A DNA stretch of 64,000 bases from Haemaphysalis longicornis (Eukaryota; Arthropoda; Arachnida; Ixodida; Ixodidae): assembly GCA_013339765.2 (NCBI GenBank), contig JABSTR010000961.1, forward strand, positions 62,001-126,000, read 5' to 3'. The notes below the pieces were generated by a model that saw only the letters and a list, made by a program, of their open reading frames with translations, was not told the DNA's origin and ran no database searches. Position numbers and translations under genes: made by a program. Below are positions 1 through 11,918 of the stretch, one piece after another (the stretch's first letter is position 1; each line of letters starts with the position of its first letter).

Positions 1-489
1 GGTGCTCACCGTTATGAGTTGACGAACATAGCAACTGCATCAGCATGTTTACGCGAGCCGTGGCACCCGGCCTTGCGCGTGCAGCTTCCCCCGCCTACCT
101 CGATTAGATTCACTGAACTCGTAATAAAGAGATGCGTGAGCCGCGTGTTTGCAACGGAACTCATAACCATTCACTGTACCCGCATTTAAGTAAAAGTCGC
201 AGCCCAGGGTCACGCCTGTTATGTGCCCAACGCCATTGCTGGAAACATCGGATGGGTCCGTTGCGTTCGCTAGCTCCTCCCGGACGCAGTAAACATCGTT
301 TGCGGCGTGTAGCTGGCGACGGCGTTTTGAGGTTTTCTTACACAAAAAAGAAAACGAGCCAATATCTCCCACCTCTATAAAACAGTTAAAACGAGCGCGC
401 TGGTTTGAGCAATCAGTCATCGGAGCGTAGCACGAGCAGTACGGGGAAGGGCGCAAGCGACAACATCCGATAAATGCCTCCAGTGGCCG
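1..489. other. Unassigned sequence before the Penelope relic
   Basis: The minus strand is open for 135 codons (456 to 49), starting MRPSPYCSCYAP. The translation has no family I recognise, and its composition does not show the host GC3 bias. It may be repeat-derived or a chance frame. Confidence 0.3.
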
Positions 490-1790
490 TAGATGACGCT
501 AATTGTTCAGGCGCTTGTGTCGCCACCATACCAGCGCACAGAGCCTATAGGCTCCTGCCTAGCACCTGTACTGAGCGATCTGTATTTAGCCTCCCTTGAC
601 AGGGTTGTCGCTAACCGCCTCCCCCAATGTAAAGTGGTTAAAACGTTCAGGTACGTTGATGACTATCTTCTCCTTATTGACACTACGAAAGAATGTTTAG
701 AAAGTGCAGTTTCTGATATCCTGAGTGTCTTCCAGAATCATTTCCATCCACTTTGTTTGACGCATGAAACCCTGAATGGTGATAGCATCAGATTTCTTGA
801 TCTTCGTTTGCAATTTTCTGATGGCCATGTATGCTGGGCCTACGAGCCTCGGTGCTTGAAACCCGTCCTCCCGTATAATTCCGCGCATTCTAAATTAGTA
901 AAGCGGGGAATCGTAAAGCTCTGTGTGTCAAATGCGCTTAACAAATCGTGTGTTCACCTGATGGGAGCCAGCCTCGAAGGACAGTCGGCTCGGCTTACTG
1001 CCGCCGGATATCCGTTGCTTTTACAGACTTCTGTAGCCGAGAATATTTTGAAACAGGTTATGAATGAACGACGCAGGCAGGATGCTCCAAGAGATATAGA
1101 TAAAAGAAAATGCACCACTATCCCCACATTCACGCGATCTCACATAATCTGAAAAAGATTGGAAAGCGCGTTGACGTAAACGTGCTCTTCTCTGCCCCTA
1201 AAAAGATATCAAAACTTTGCAAAAAAGTGAATGAGTGCTCCGTGTTCACCGATACTTGCACCACAAAGCATCGCACGCAGTTTGTGGATTGCTCGGAAGG
1301 CGTGGTGTATTCAATACCTTTAGATAAGTGCAAGAAGAAGGCAAACAGGACGATGTCTAAATGACAGATTACGCGAGCATCGCAATAATGTGAAGAAAGA
1401 AGATAAAGGACATCTAGGCGCACACTGTAAAGAATGTGGTTGCTACCCTGACCTGCAAAAATGCTCCATAATTCATAAAAGGAATAATCAACTGACGAGA
1501 GAGATAGTTGAAGCCTACGAAATCCTTTCCAACAAAGACGTGTGCGTCAGCCGCCCTTCTGTCATTCTAACCGACAAAGAAATCGCCTTTTTATCTTGTT
1601 AGTGAACGTGATCCGCCGTGTTGGCTCGAAGAATGGATGTGTATCTTTCCTCTACCCCCTTCCCCCATGTGTATCTTCCCTACCCCCTTCCCCTCCTCTG
1701 TTGCAACGGTGATATGTATTTAAGTATTTTCGTGCAATAAATCGCCTGTTGTTAGTCTGCGCTGTGTCCTGTCCACTTCTCGTCCTCGTC
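490..1790 (+). mobile_element. Penelope-like retroelement, 5'-truncated, frameshifted
   Basis: Remnant of a Penelope-like element. The first frame (to 1152) carries the C-terminal half of its reverse transcriptase: GSCLAPVLSDLYLASLD, the catalytic FRYVDDYLLL, and the downstream FLDLRLQF and NSAHSKLVKRGIVKLC blocks. Two further frames (1110-1364 and about 1366-1602) carry the GIY-YIG endonuclease: VVYSIPL, then LREHRNNVK, the Cys-rich HCKECGC, QLTREIVEAYEI and CVSRPSVILTDKEIAFL. The central IGQTGRC motif is missing, and frameshifts separate the pieces, so it is inactive. An AATAAA near 1736 and a 3' tail with TCCTGTCCACTTCTCGTCC follow. The N-terminal part of the reverse transcriptase is absent. 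Confidence 0.88.
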
Positions 1791-3323
1791 TAATTGCACT
1801 GTTCAAAAGAATGTCGTACCAACACGCCCAAGCTTATACCCTAGTTTAGGCAAAATGCCCATTTTTTTTTCCTGGAGTCCCTGTAAAGTTTATTCAACAA
1901 ATAAGCACAAACTACAGGAATTGAAATTTAATGAACTGTTGATTGTGCCTATAAGGGCTTATTTTTAGATTCGTGCCTAAATTGGCTTTTTGTTGCCCTA
2001 AAAATGCCTTTTTAGGCTTGCCGAGTCCATGTTACGTAACGTGTTGCCCCAAAACATACCACCAGAGCCCACTCTTTAGAACCTATACCTGCTATCAATG
2101 TGCAAAGACATTATGAAAATTTAGTGACGACTTAGTGACTCGTGTATGTGGATTTCAGTGGACAGGGTATTACACGTGTCCAGATTGAAAAAGTGTGAGG
2201 GCCACTCAACTAGACGCCTTTGGAGAGAAACTTCCTCTCGGAAACAGTCCAAAGAAGGGAGCAGATGCATCGGCAACTTTGGAGGCAGAGATTTTTTGAG
2301 TCTTTAGAAAGCAGAAGGACCTGAAGGCAGTAATTTGGCAAAGAGTCTGGTATGGCGAGGGGAAAATGTGGTCGGCAAAGTGGTTAGAAACATTCAGGCT
2401 GTGTCTTTGCAATCACCGGATGGAAATATTGAATAGTGACCATGAATATGCTGGAAGACTCAAAGCATCTTCCTGTCCCAGTGCTTTACTGCGCTGATTG
2501 AGCTAGTGTACACGTGTGTTCCTGCGTTGAGCATTTGCAGTTTTGACAGCACAATGCACAGTTGAGAGTTCAAAGGCAATTGGAGTGACAATAGCATGAG
2601 TGCAGGTGACTATTGACATCTTTATTGGGAAGGCTCGCATAAATGACTTGTCCTTCTCTCAGTGGAATGGCTGCTTCTATGGGCAACCCAAAATGGGTCT
2701 CAGAAATAGTAGTCATGGGTGTAAAACGCCATGCGAAAAGGTGTTTTGGTCAGGGAAGGCTTGCCATAAAAATAAGAGTACAGCGCTATGACCACTCACA
2801 GCTGGATGAACTTCGCTTTGCTCTCATTTATACAGTTTGTGATGATGCTGAGCTGGCTGTGTTCCTGCACTAAGGAAACAGAGAGACAATAAAATACCAC
2901 GACACTGCAAATGGCTTATCTGTTAATATTCTCGCCCTGTATTAGGTGCAATTAGGCCAGGTAGGGCAGTTACAGCTGCAGGAGGTGCATATAAGAAAGG
3001 CTGATCACCACTGGCTGCCTGCGCGGTGCAGTTATATAACTTTACATGCCTTCAGCTTCCCACTTATTTACGATTTAAAGTTTGCTCTTTTCACCAGTTA
3101 GGCAATGTAAAATAGTATGTATGTGAGACACTTGTATTTGGAAGCCCGCATCATACAGCTGCCTGCAAAAATTGCTGCCCGTGCAAGCATCGCACTCAGC
3201 CACCAAGAGCGCAGACATCAAGGGTGATAGCAAGCTAATCTCACCTTGGCTAATCTCACCTTTACCATAAAACAAATTGTCCGTTAGTGGGACTGACCTC
3301 TTCAGCTTCAGCTTTCATTAAAG

Positions 3324-3325
<2 letters not shown>
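1791..3325. other. Unassigned intergenic DNA
   Basis: AT-rich, with no frame carrying recognisable similarity. Open frames at 2206-2412, 2600-2791 and 2643-2873 are short and unassigned. Probably decayed repeat sequence. Confidence 0.4.

Positions 3326-3364
<39 letters not shown>
3326..3364. repeat. (CT)n microsatellite
   Basis: An uninterrupted run of about 19 CT units. It creates the artefactual Ser-Leu and Arg-Glu runs in overlapping open frames. Confidence 0.97.
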
Positions 3365-3367
<3 letters not shown>

Positions 3368-3578
3368 ACCGTAAAATTCGTAAATATACCAGAACACAGT
3401 GAACTCGACCACGTCTCATTTGAGCATTTACCTGTCGCCGAAATAACAAGCCGAATGTGGTACGTCCAGCTTGGCACCCCAATGCACACAATCATTTCCA
3501 CATCACTGAATTCGCTGCATCACAGCACGGCATATCCTCTTTTGCTGCATGTTGTTGCTGACGGCAACGTGACTTGTA

Positions 3579-4140
3579 CAGGGTGTTGCGACGATAATTG
3601 GAACACTTTAAAAATTTTTCCTGAGCGAACCGCCGCTCTGTTCGCGCTCAAACTTTCCACGAAGGTCGCAATGTGCGGTCTATTTTGTTTGATACCGGGA
3701 GCAACGATGGTAATTACCTATGTATTCTGAAAATAAATAAAAACGACTTTCGCCTATGCGAAAATGGCGGCTGATTTGGATGTGCGAGCCAGCGCAAGTT
3801 GATGTTGGAATGACGGAACCACCTGCAGAGTGAAACGCATGTTTGGGATTCACGTACGGAGCCAAATGGTGCAGCAGACGATAAGAAAATGCTCCTAGAA
3901 ATGAGCTAACAGACGATCAGAAAACCCGGTTTTCGGGCTCCCACGTCCAAATCGCCGCCATTTTCCCATAGGCGAAAATCGTTTTTATTTATTTTCGGGA
4001 TAAACATGGTAAGTACCGTTGTTGTTCCCGGCTTCAAGCAAAATAGACCACAAAATGCGACCTTCGTGTGAAGTTTGAGCACGGACAGGTTCGCTCAGGA
4101 AAATTTTTTAAAGTGTTCCAATTACCGTCGCAACACACTG
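3579..4140. mobile_element. Mariner-type fold-back MITE, copy 1
   Basis: 562-bp non-autonomous element flanked by TA. It starts CAGGGTGTTGCGACGATAAT and ends with the inverted equivalent (...CGCAACACACTG). The inverted arms extend about 200 bp each, down to GCCTATGCGAAAATGGCGGC, around a spacer of about 150 bp. TA target sites and CAGGGTGTTGC-like termini suit the Tc1/mariner superfamily. There is no transposase. A second copy lies at 47196-47763. Confidence 0.88.
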
Positions 4141-4895
4141 TATACTTGTAGGATATGGGGGCGCACAACTAGTGGTGTCACACTCCGTCCTTGATTCTTT
4201 AGGGAAAAGATCGGTGTCGTCGTGTTGTCACTGTTTCACCGGTGAGGGCTCAAGGTGACGGCTTCATTCGTGAGTTGGCTCAAAGAAGCAGAACACGACC
4301 CCGAGGTACGATACACCTCATGACGATACACTTCAACATATCACGGGGGACCTACGTTGAAAGAAACCAACTCGGGCGCAGAACAAATTCCCAGGGCAAA
4401 ATGACGCAATAACAAAAAAAAAAACGGCGAAGCGTCTGTAGCGCACACACACGATGCCTTCGGCAATCGCCTCCACATGCTTTGGCTGAAGCCTTGGGTG
4501 AAACTAAAAGAAGCGACGGCTACGTTGACAGAAACTCGGTCACCAAACAAACGCCAAAGCGAACCCGCCGCTGCAGAAGGGCGCACTTGCGCAATGGTGA
4601 TAAAAGACACCTTACCGAAGTGCATAGCTTCTTGATAGTATGCGCAGTGCCTTCGTGAAAAAAAAGTAAAAACAACAAAAAAAGCCCACGGCCTAGGAAG
4701 TGACGAAAATGTCTGTATCACGTGACTTTTGGCTGTGACGACACGACCTCGATCTGTTGATGGCCGGTAAGACATGGCGGTAAGAGCGTCCCCCGGATTA
4801 ACTCTATGCCCATGTATATTAGTATGAAACTCTATGTCTATGCCCATCGGGAAACTGCCGAGTTGCCAGACCGCGTTGTCACAGAACAGGGCGTT
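4141..4895. other. Unassigned intergenic DNA
   Basis: No recognisable gene. A 168-codon minus-strand frame (4847-4341) has no family signature. The stretch AGTATGAAACTCTATGTCT at 4821 also occurs, interrupted by an insertion, at 39885. Confidence 0.35.
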
Positions 4896-4902
4896 GTCAC
4901 AC

Positions 4903-4932
4903 TATAGTGCCTAGAATATACTAGGCACTATA
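4903..4932. mobile_element. 30-bp palindromic insertion with 7-bp target duplication
   Basis: The insert begins TATAGTGCCTAG, ends with its exact complement CTAGGCACTATA, and has a 6-bp AATATA centre. It is flanked by direct repeats GTCACAC at 4896-4902 and 4933-4939. The target lies in the left arm of a small MITE whose termini read GTCACACTACGCCG. The ends resemble those of the insertions at 39894-39933 and 48273-50298. Confidence 0.7.
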
Positions 4933-4993
4933 GTCACACTACGCCGACGGCGACACAAACACGTCGGCCGATGGAAAGACGCCGTAGTGTGAC
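4933..4993. repeat. Small hairpin MITE (GTCACACTACG termini)
   Basis: Inverted termini GTCACACTACGCCGACGG (4933) and GCCGTAGTGTGAC (ending 4993), with a short GC-rich loop. Similar CACACT/GCGACG termini occur at 51403-51540. The left terminus is duplicated by the 30-bp palindrome insertion. Confidence 0.55.
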
Positions 4994-4999
4994 CGACTC

Positions 5000-5750
5000 G
5001 CCGACCGGAGACGCCAACAAAACCGGTCGCCCGACCGGTCGCCGGACGCGTCGTCGGGAATCGACCGAGAAGCGAAAACTGCTCCCCGACAACATTCGTG
5101 CCGCAATGAATGCGGCTCTATTTTGATAGTTTCTGAAGTGTAATAAACTCAGTAACGTACCCCATACAACTCAACACTAGCGCTGATGCAATCCGTATTT
5201 TGGCTTTCGACGCTTAGGCTGTGCTCTTCGGCGACGCCCCTACCCCGGAGCTGCAAACTGCAAATGCGTGTGCGATCGGCTCGCCTGTAGAAAATGTAAG
5301 GACAGTTTCGTGCAGAAGAAGAGTTACGCAGGGTAATTTGGGTAACAAGGGATCAATATCGGCGAAGGTTTTTAACGTGAAACGTACGGCAAGCACTATC
5401 CCGCAGTGGGAAATCGCAGTCGCAGCCGTGCACACACATTTTTAGCGCTGATTAACGAGGCGTTTCACGGGGCTACTACTTGTGTCCCAGCTGATTTGGG
5501 GGTACTTACTACGCATTAAAAATAAAATTGGTCGAGGTGAAATTTGAGTGCAGTTGGCCTTTAACTAGTTCGTCTCTCCCTTTCACAGAGCTTTCAGGGC
5601 CAATGCGCCCATTTCACGTGCACAGAAGTATCGATCGGAAGCGTTAAGTTGGCAGAATAGTTGGCGCTAGTGTCACTAAATAAGGTTTAGTGACTCTAGT
5701 TGGCGCCACACGACACGTGCACGTGATTGCACGCGGGCGGAACCGGGGAG
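5000..5750. other. Unassigned intergenic DNA with short GC-rich palindromes
   Basis: Contains repeated ACCGGTCGCC/CGACCGG words at about 5030-5060. There are no recognisable coding features. Confidence 0.35.
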
Positions 5751-5753
5751 GGA

Positions 5754-5774
5754 GGGAGAGAGAGAGAGAGAGAG
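5754..5774. repeat. (AG)n microsatellite
   Basis: A short run of GA/AG dinucleotides within a purine-rich stretch. Confidence 0.9.
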
Positions 5775-5899
5775 GGAACTCAGTAAGGGACAGATGGGCC
5801 GAGGGTCGTTCAACTTGGGTGGCCACGTCGGAGCTGCCCTCCCAGCGCTCGCTGCTGGTGACTGGGGGCACGCCCACATGCAATAGGCGAGCGATGCAT

Positions 5900-8800
5900 A
5901 CGCACCACGTGCTTTATGTTGTGGAACAGATGCATGCTGGTGGGTAGAGACGACGGGTGAGGTATCGTTAAAAGTGATCAGCTTGTCTCTGGTGGACCTG
6001 GTGCCGAAGTGGGGGAAGGGGCCGCCATGTGTGCCGCCTCGTTCCCCTCGAGCCCTGCATCCAGGGCAGGGGCCCAGGCGAGTTCCACAGAGATGGTGGG
6101 TGTATTTTGCTCGAGAATTTGGAGCACAGCAGAGGAGATATTGCCTCGTGCAAAATTTTGAATGGCCAATTTCGAATTAATGATTCTAGGTTGTGGCCGA
6201 CAAGAGCCAGAGCGACTTCCACCTCTTCCGCCTTAGTTGGGGAATCAGTACGGATGGCGATTGCATTAACTGAGGTGGAGTGCGGGTGGTTGATAACTGC
6301 CACAGCGTAGGCATTTTGGTGCCTGTATTCTGCGGCATCTGCATAGATGATATCGGGCCGGATGGGTAGCTGTTGGGCGAGGGCCCGAGCCCTTAAAATT
6401 CGTCGTGGTGCGTTGTAAACCAGATGCATAAGCCTGGGCGGGGGCCGAACAATAACATTTTTCGGAACGGAACATGCCTCCTGCACCAGGTCTGAGACAG
6501 GGATATTCCGTGCTCTTAAGTAGTATTTTTCGACCTGGTGGTGAGTGCTCTAGGTGTTCCCACTGTGAGGAGACGTGCGCCTCGATGAGCTTCTCAGCTG
6601 AGGTAGCGATGGCACTGCCCTAGATGCTTTCCGATTGAGGCAGTTGATTTTAGCGAGCTCCGTTTTGCTAACGGAACATAGGGCAAGGTATGGAGGAGCC
6701 TACTGATGAAAAATGCCTCACCCAGACCTCGTTTTCGATTGGACACCCTTCTGACGAGTGCTATCAGCTGGTCTACTTGGGAACTTAATTACCTTAAGAG
6801 TACCAAAATGGTTCGATTCTGTTGAATAACCTTGATTTTTGGGACCTGAGGAACGGGGTGACCCTGTACCAGAATTTCCAACTAAAGAGGCTGTACTTTT
6901 GGGAGGGAGACTGAGCTCTGACTTTGTGGGAGAGACCTGCCTTATTAGCCCGAGCTGAGACTACATCTGCCCCAGCCTGAACGGTGCTTTCGATGTGCGC
7001 GTTGCTACCCCCCGCAACCCAGAGCATAATGTTGTCAGCATACAAACTAAAACGGAGATTTGGAAATTGTTCTAATTCGTGTGCTCATGGAAGCACAGCC
7101 AGATTGAAGCAGGAGGGGCGAAATAACGGCTCCTTAAAGGAGCCATGAAGAGAAAACACAAGTTTGGTTCATTCAAAAGATTGTCTCGTTAGAATCATAC
7201 ACCACTTTTAACGTAAACTTCGCTCAAATAAGCTACATAATTAGGAAAAACGGGAATGGTCATGCGACCCACCAGCTCATTTCCCGCAACTGAACCTATG
7301 ATGTCACATGAGCTAAGCTCTGCGATTGGCGGAGGCTGGCAGAAGCAGACGAAAATTAGGTAGAGCTTACTAGACGAACGAGCGATTTGCGCTTAAATTT
7401 AGGGCACATTCTTTACAAAGCAATAAGAATGATGGGACAAACAGTGGAAGTTACGAAAGCACATGTAAACATAGAAGTACTGATGCGTTCTGCTGTTCGT
7501 ACTGCGCACAGCATGCTTGGTTTAGCCAGCTGCACAGCACTACGGGGCTTGGGGTTGTCTCAGACGACACTGGCCGATTGACGCAAGCAACGGTGTCTTA
7601 CGTGACCCCATTTGTCGAGCGAGCACTAATTCAGGGAACGAATATTTTCTCCCAGAACAAAAACAAGCCAGGTTTAAATGCGGGCAAAAACAAACCAAAC
7701 GCTTGCCACGGTATGGTAGGTTACGGAACGTAAAGAAACGCGGGAACAAACCACAACCGCTGTACAGGGTGGAGACAACCTTTGAACGGTCCCGTGCCGC
7801 CGCAATTGGGCCAACGGGCTCAACGCGTTATTCTTTTCGTTTCCCACGAGACCTAGCAACGCGAAACATACAATATGATTCAAACTTCTTCAGTAAACCG
7901 CGTTGCGGCGATAATTTTAGCGCGGTTTTGACACAATGACTTGCTTCGGCGGCGAGCGAGCAACCGAAAATGGCGGCGCCAGCGTATACGTGTCTCTACC
8001 CTGTACGGCGGATGCGTGAATGAAGGTATTCTAGGCTGCAGAGCGGTCGGTTCCCGTGATGTCACTTGGGACCACGAAAACGCACGATTGAGCGGGAAAA
8101 TCAAAATTTTAACCAAAATTTTTTAATTTCTCAGTGAATAAAGCACCGTTTGTATCCGGACAAGCGCTGGGGGCACTATAAAACACGAAATCTTTCGAAT
8201 AAAACCAACTTGCATTTTCTCTTCATGGCTCCTTTAAGGAGTTCCTATGTTTGCGAGATTAAATGAACCATGACTGATCCGTATTGCAGCGGTACGCACC
8301 GTCAAAAATGCTTTGACGTAGGTCTGTGTCCAGGATTAATAGACGCCAGGCCAGTAAGGATAGCAACATGTGTCACTGTGTCGAAGGCCTTTTTTAGGTC
8401 TAAGGCCAACAGTGCTGTAGTGTCTGCCTTGCTAGTCGACTGGATGACCTCGTTCAAACCCTATCATTTCACACACCAGCGCATTGGTTTGGTTTATATG
8501 TTGAGTAACGAGAGCTAATATATGCTCAAGCACTTCGCCAACACAGGATGGTCTAAGGTTTTCTAAGGCGATGGGCTTGCCTGGCTTTGGGATAAAAGAG
8601 GTTTTTGCCGACTTTCGCCCTTACGCCAATAGTATGTGTAGTAAGCTGTTAAATCTGCGATTAAAGATGCTCCGCAATCATCCAGATTGCGGAGCATCTT
8701 GTTAGTTATGGACGCGCCAGGTCCGACGTTTTGGATATATACCGTTCCTAACTTCTGCCTCGGTGACGTCATCATCTAGAGATGTGTTTTGTGGGCCACG

Positions 8801-11260
8801 ATAGTCCGGGAGAGTTGTTTGCTCGCCCTCCAGAATATAAATTTTATGAAGCTTATTAACGAGATTTGACACGGAGCTGAGACTTTTATGAACGAGCTTC
8901 TGGATATGATGAAATTGATCTGTCTTGTTTTGTAGGTGATTAACAAGGTGTCAAAGAAGAGCCCATGTTGTTTTCACACTGAGTGATCCTTTTAGTAGTT
9001 TGTCACAGATATCATGTCATTGCTCTTGAGCTAGGAGCTAGTTGTTTCGTGTATTGCTGTATAGTGATTTCTAAATCGGCAATCTTTCGGCGAAGGGTTC
9101 TGTTGTGCCTCCACCATTACTGCATGCTGCGGCGGGCTGGCCAGAGGTGCTGGAGTTGATCTTTTGGGTTCATGTTTACTCTTGCGGACACATCGTTGTT
9201 AGCTTGCTGTGTTCTAATTTTGCGGAATTTATGTCAGTTTGTAATGTAGGTGTATTTGGGTGGTGCTCCTAGTTGCTGCGCGGTAATCTCGGTCTAAATG
9301 ATGAAGTGATCACTGCCTAATGTGTGCTCGGTGCATAGCCAGTGTGCTTGTGTAAGTACACAAGCACACTGTGAGATCTGGTGTAGTGCCACGCTGAACA
9401 CCAGTGCCTATTCTAGTGGCCGTGTATGGGTTGGATTCAGTGGTGAGGTGGCACTTCGAATCTGTTCCCACAGCAGTCTGCCCTTCTTTGTAGTGCACGG
9501 GTATCCCCAGGCAGTATTGGGGGGCATTGAAATCACCTGTTTGCATTCCTTTAACTGCTGCAAAAAGAGAACTGAATCTGTGAGGATGTGCTCGCGGGCT
9601 GCTGTAGATATTTAGGATGAAATAACTGGGATCTGTCTTGCGGCGGGGAAATATCCTAACCAGATCGTGTGAGATATCAAGTTTGTTGAGCTGGATAAGC
9701 TCTGCCGTTGCACGAGAATGGCTGCAGGGGATGATTTAGAACCCTGAAGGCCTTTATAGCCAAGCAGTTTAACTTCTGTCTTCGCTCCTTGTATGGCAAT
9801 TATGTCGTGTGTGCGACTGAGTATGTAGCATCACGGCATCTCGCTTGCAGTTCCACTGCCACACATGTAGCTTGTCATTGGCTTTGGCTGGGGTCATGCG
9901 TTGAATCAAAAAGGGGTTGTGACACTGCTTGAGGAGCCAGCTGCGCGATGGCTTTGTGCAATTCAGTTCGTACCGGCACTATCGTGACCTGCATGGTGGC
10001 CTGGTTCGTCAGAAGTGTCTGAGGAAGGTGAATATGTATTCGGCCTTTTGCTCTGCTAGAGCGCTTTGACGTGCTCTTTAAATCGCGACCAGTCTCTGCG
10101 GGCTCCGGTCCGACGGCACTGCTGTCTGAATGGCCCTACGTTTGGGAGGAGGGGAGGGTGAGGATGATTGCAAAGCGAGGGTAGGGGAGGGTTCCGATGA
10201 TTGATGCATGGCTTGCTTAAGTTCTCCTGTTCTTGGCGGAGCTGTGACAGCCCTCTACATATAGTTTGCAGCTCTCGCAGGAAGGAGTCTGGGATTGGGG
10301 AAGTGGGTGTTTGAAGCGAGCAGTTTGAGAAGCATGGGGAGCTCGCCTGGGCTGTTTGGTTGACAGGTCACGGAGCCTGGTCTTGCTTTGTCTTTTGGGC
10401 ACTGTGCTTGCCTGGCTCCCCTGTGTTGCGGAAGGGTGGCGTCGCATTTTGCCGTTTTCCTAGGAGACTGCCAGCCGAGGAGAGCGCAGCATTGATGGCG
10501 GCTTGGGCAGAGGTGAGGGGCTTCCGTTGCAGTTGGCATTCCGCTGATCCGGCGTTGTGGGCACCCTCGCATGCTATGCATTTAGGGACACAAGGGCAGT
10601 CCACACAGCGTGCATCGTGGAGGCACTTGCGTTGTTGGGCAGATGTCCTGGCGCTGGCCAGGATGCCAGCATGTGGTGCAAGCCTTCCTTTTGAACTGTT
10701 TGCAGCGCTACATTGCCGCTCAGTAGCGAACCCAACGGCACTCTCGTTCCGTCAAACAGAATCTGTACGACACTAGGTGGGTTGAGCCTCCTCGCGTCTA
10801 AAATTCCAAAGTCTGGGTTTTAGTGCAGTAGGCTGTGCACAATCTGTTCAGCTGTGCACTGGTGACATTGAGGATCACGCCGAGTGCTGTATTCACCGGG
10901 GCAGAAACATGCGTTGCCACTGCGCTGCCCACCAAGCTCCAGGTAGGTTGACTCAATCTTCACTCGGAGTGCCGACGATGAAGCGTGCTCTCGGGTGGGC
11001 GCATACTTGATCCTCACCAATGGCGTTCAGGCCTGCAAACTTTGCAATCAAGCGTGGCGATTGCAACCAATACAAGGGCTAGCCCGCCTCGTGGCCTAGG
11101 CACGATCTTAACGTCTGGGTCCGCAAGCGGAGCAACCGGGGGCTTTCTTGGTCCTTGCTTGCGTCCCATCCTGGTTGCTGCAGCCGCGCTGGATTCGTGT
11201 CGACACCTTCAGCGATGCTTTCCATGCGAGATGAGCAAAGTGTGGTATTGGGTTAGCTGG
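5900..11260 (-). mobile_element. I-type LINE, minus strand, decayed and interrupted
   Basis: Non-LTR retrotransposon reading from about 11.26 kb down to about 5.9 kb. The order is: ORF1 remnants with ESTYLELGG, VQILFDGTRVP and zinc-knuckle Cys clusters such as CPKCIACEGAHNAGSAEC (10.4-11.0 kb); apurinic-type endonuclease with GDFNAP (about 9.5 kb); reverse transcriptase with IPKPGKPIALENLRP (about 8.6 kb), LDLKKAFDTV (about 8.4 kb), an SPLL block (about 7.1 kb) and a mutated YADN in place of YADD (about 7.04 kb); and RNase H with DIIYADAAEY, TKAEEVEVALAL and AGLEGNEAAH (6.5-6.0 kb). Many frameshifts and stops make it dead. The RT is split by the TTAA-flanked element at 7138-8233. RNase H next to the RT places it in the I group. 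Confidence 0.88.
7138..8233. mobile_element. TTAA-flanked non-autonomous DNA transposon (a)
   Basis: 1,096-bp insertion with TTAA on both sides (7134-7137 and 8234-8237). It has inverted termini AGGAGCCATGAAGAGAAAAC (left) and the same 19 bases on the complement at the right end, with similarity continuing about 45 bp. TTAA duplications are characteristic of piggyBac transposons. There is no transposase. It sits inside the LINE reverse transcriptase. Part of its interior recurs at 16100-16455. Confidence 0.85.
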
Positions 11261-11267
11261 TGATTCA

Positions 11268-11365
11268 TCTTAACAATACAGCGTGACAGAAACAAAGACT
11301 TAAGCGAGGCACACAGGACGAGCGCTGTCCTGTGTGCCTCTGTTTCTGTCGCGCTGTATTGTTAA
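11268..11365. repeat. 98-bp imperfect inverted repeat
   Basis: Outer arms CTTAACAATACAGCGTGACA (11268) and its complement ending at 11365, with a second inner pair AGGCACACAGGAC / GTCCTGTGTGCCT around AGCGCT. It lies at the 5' boundary of the minus-strand LINE, between it and the LEM gene end. It may be a fold-back element or a snap-back copy. Confidence 0.75.
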
Positions 11366-11720
11366 GATTACCATGCGAGACGTTGCTTGCTGACTGGGCC
11401 TGAAAGGCCTCGCAGGCACTTGCAACGTGGCCACAGGATTTGTCATCACAGGTAATGCCCGACCAGGTGAAAATTCACGCTGCAAGGTGAGCAAAGGTGA
11501 TGCACGCACGGTGTAGCAGAAAAGAGGCTGGGTGATGCAGCAGGGTGCTGCCACCGGTGAGCAGACGTCCACACGGGGTGTCTCCCGCACAGAAGGAGTG
11601 AATGTGCAGGGCGAGCCTACCGGGAGCTCAGTCACTTGCCATGCACGACTGCATAACAGGCCAAGCTCCCCCAAATGCGCCACGTGCAGAAATGCCGTCA
11701 CATCCAGCTGGGTAAACGTT

Positions 11721-11726
11721 TTTATT
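11721..11726 (-). terminator. Polyadenylation signal of the LEM gene
   Basis: AATAAA on the minus strand, 54 bases after the TGA of the last LEM exon. It is the first such hexamer downstream, implying a very short 3' UTR. The actual cleavage site cannot be seen. Confidence 0.6.
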
Positions 11727-11779
11727 CACACAGGCTCCACGGCAGGCACGGCGGCAGAGGCAGAAGAGCGCGGGGCCCC

Positions 11780-11918
11780 TCACGGGTGGACGACTGAAGG
11801 CACGGGCACGTCCGCCTTGAAGTACTCCAGGTTGGCGTACACCAGCAGGCAGGCGGCCACCAGGAGCACCACGGCGGCCACCTGGGCACCCGGCGACAGG
11901 CCCCCCCGGCTCGGGCCG
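11780..11918 (-). CDS. LEM gene last coding exon (C-terminal membrane anchor)
   Basis: The acceptor is TCTCTGCTGCAG. The exon encodes [10 protein letters not shown], then a roughly 18-residue hydrophobic stretch rich in Ala, Val and Leu, then a short tail ending VVHP and TGA. A single C-terminal anchor fits LAP2-beta and emerin topology, with the N-terminus in the nucleoplasm. Its phase matches exon 4 exactly. A polyadenylation signal follows about 55 bases after the stop. Confidence 0.85.

Noticed and set aside
3262..3730. Frames with long Ser-Leu or Arg-Glu runs
   Set aside because: Produced by the CT microsatellite and continuing into a mariner-type MITE; not genes.
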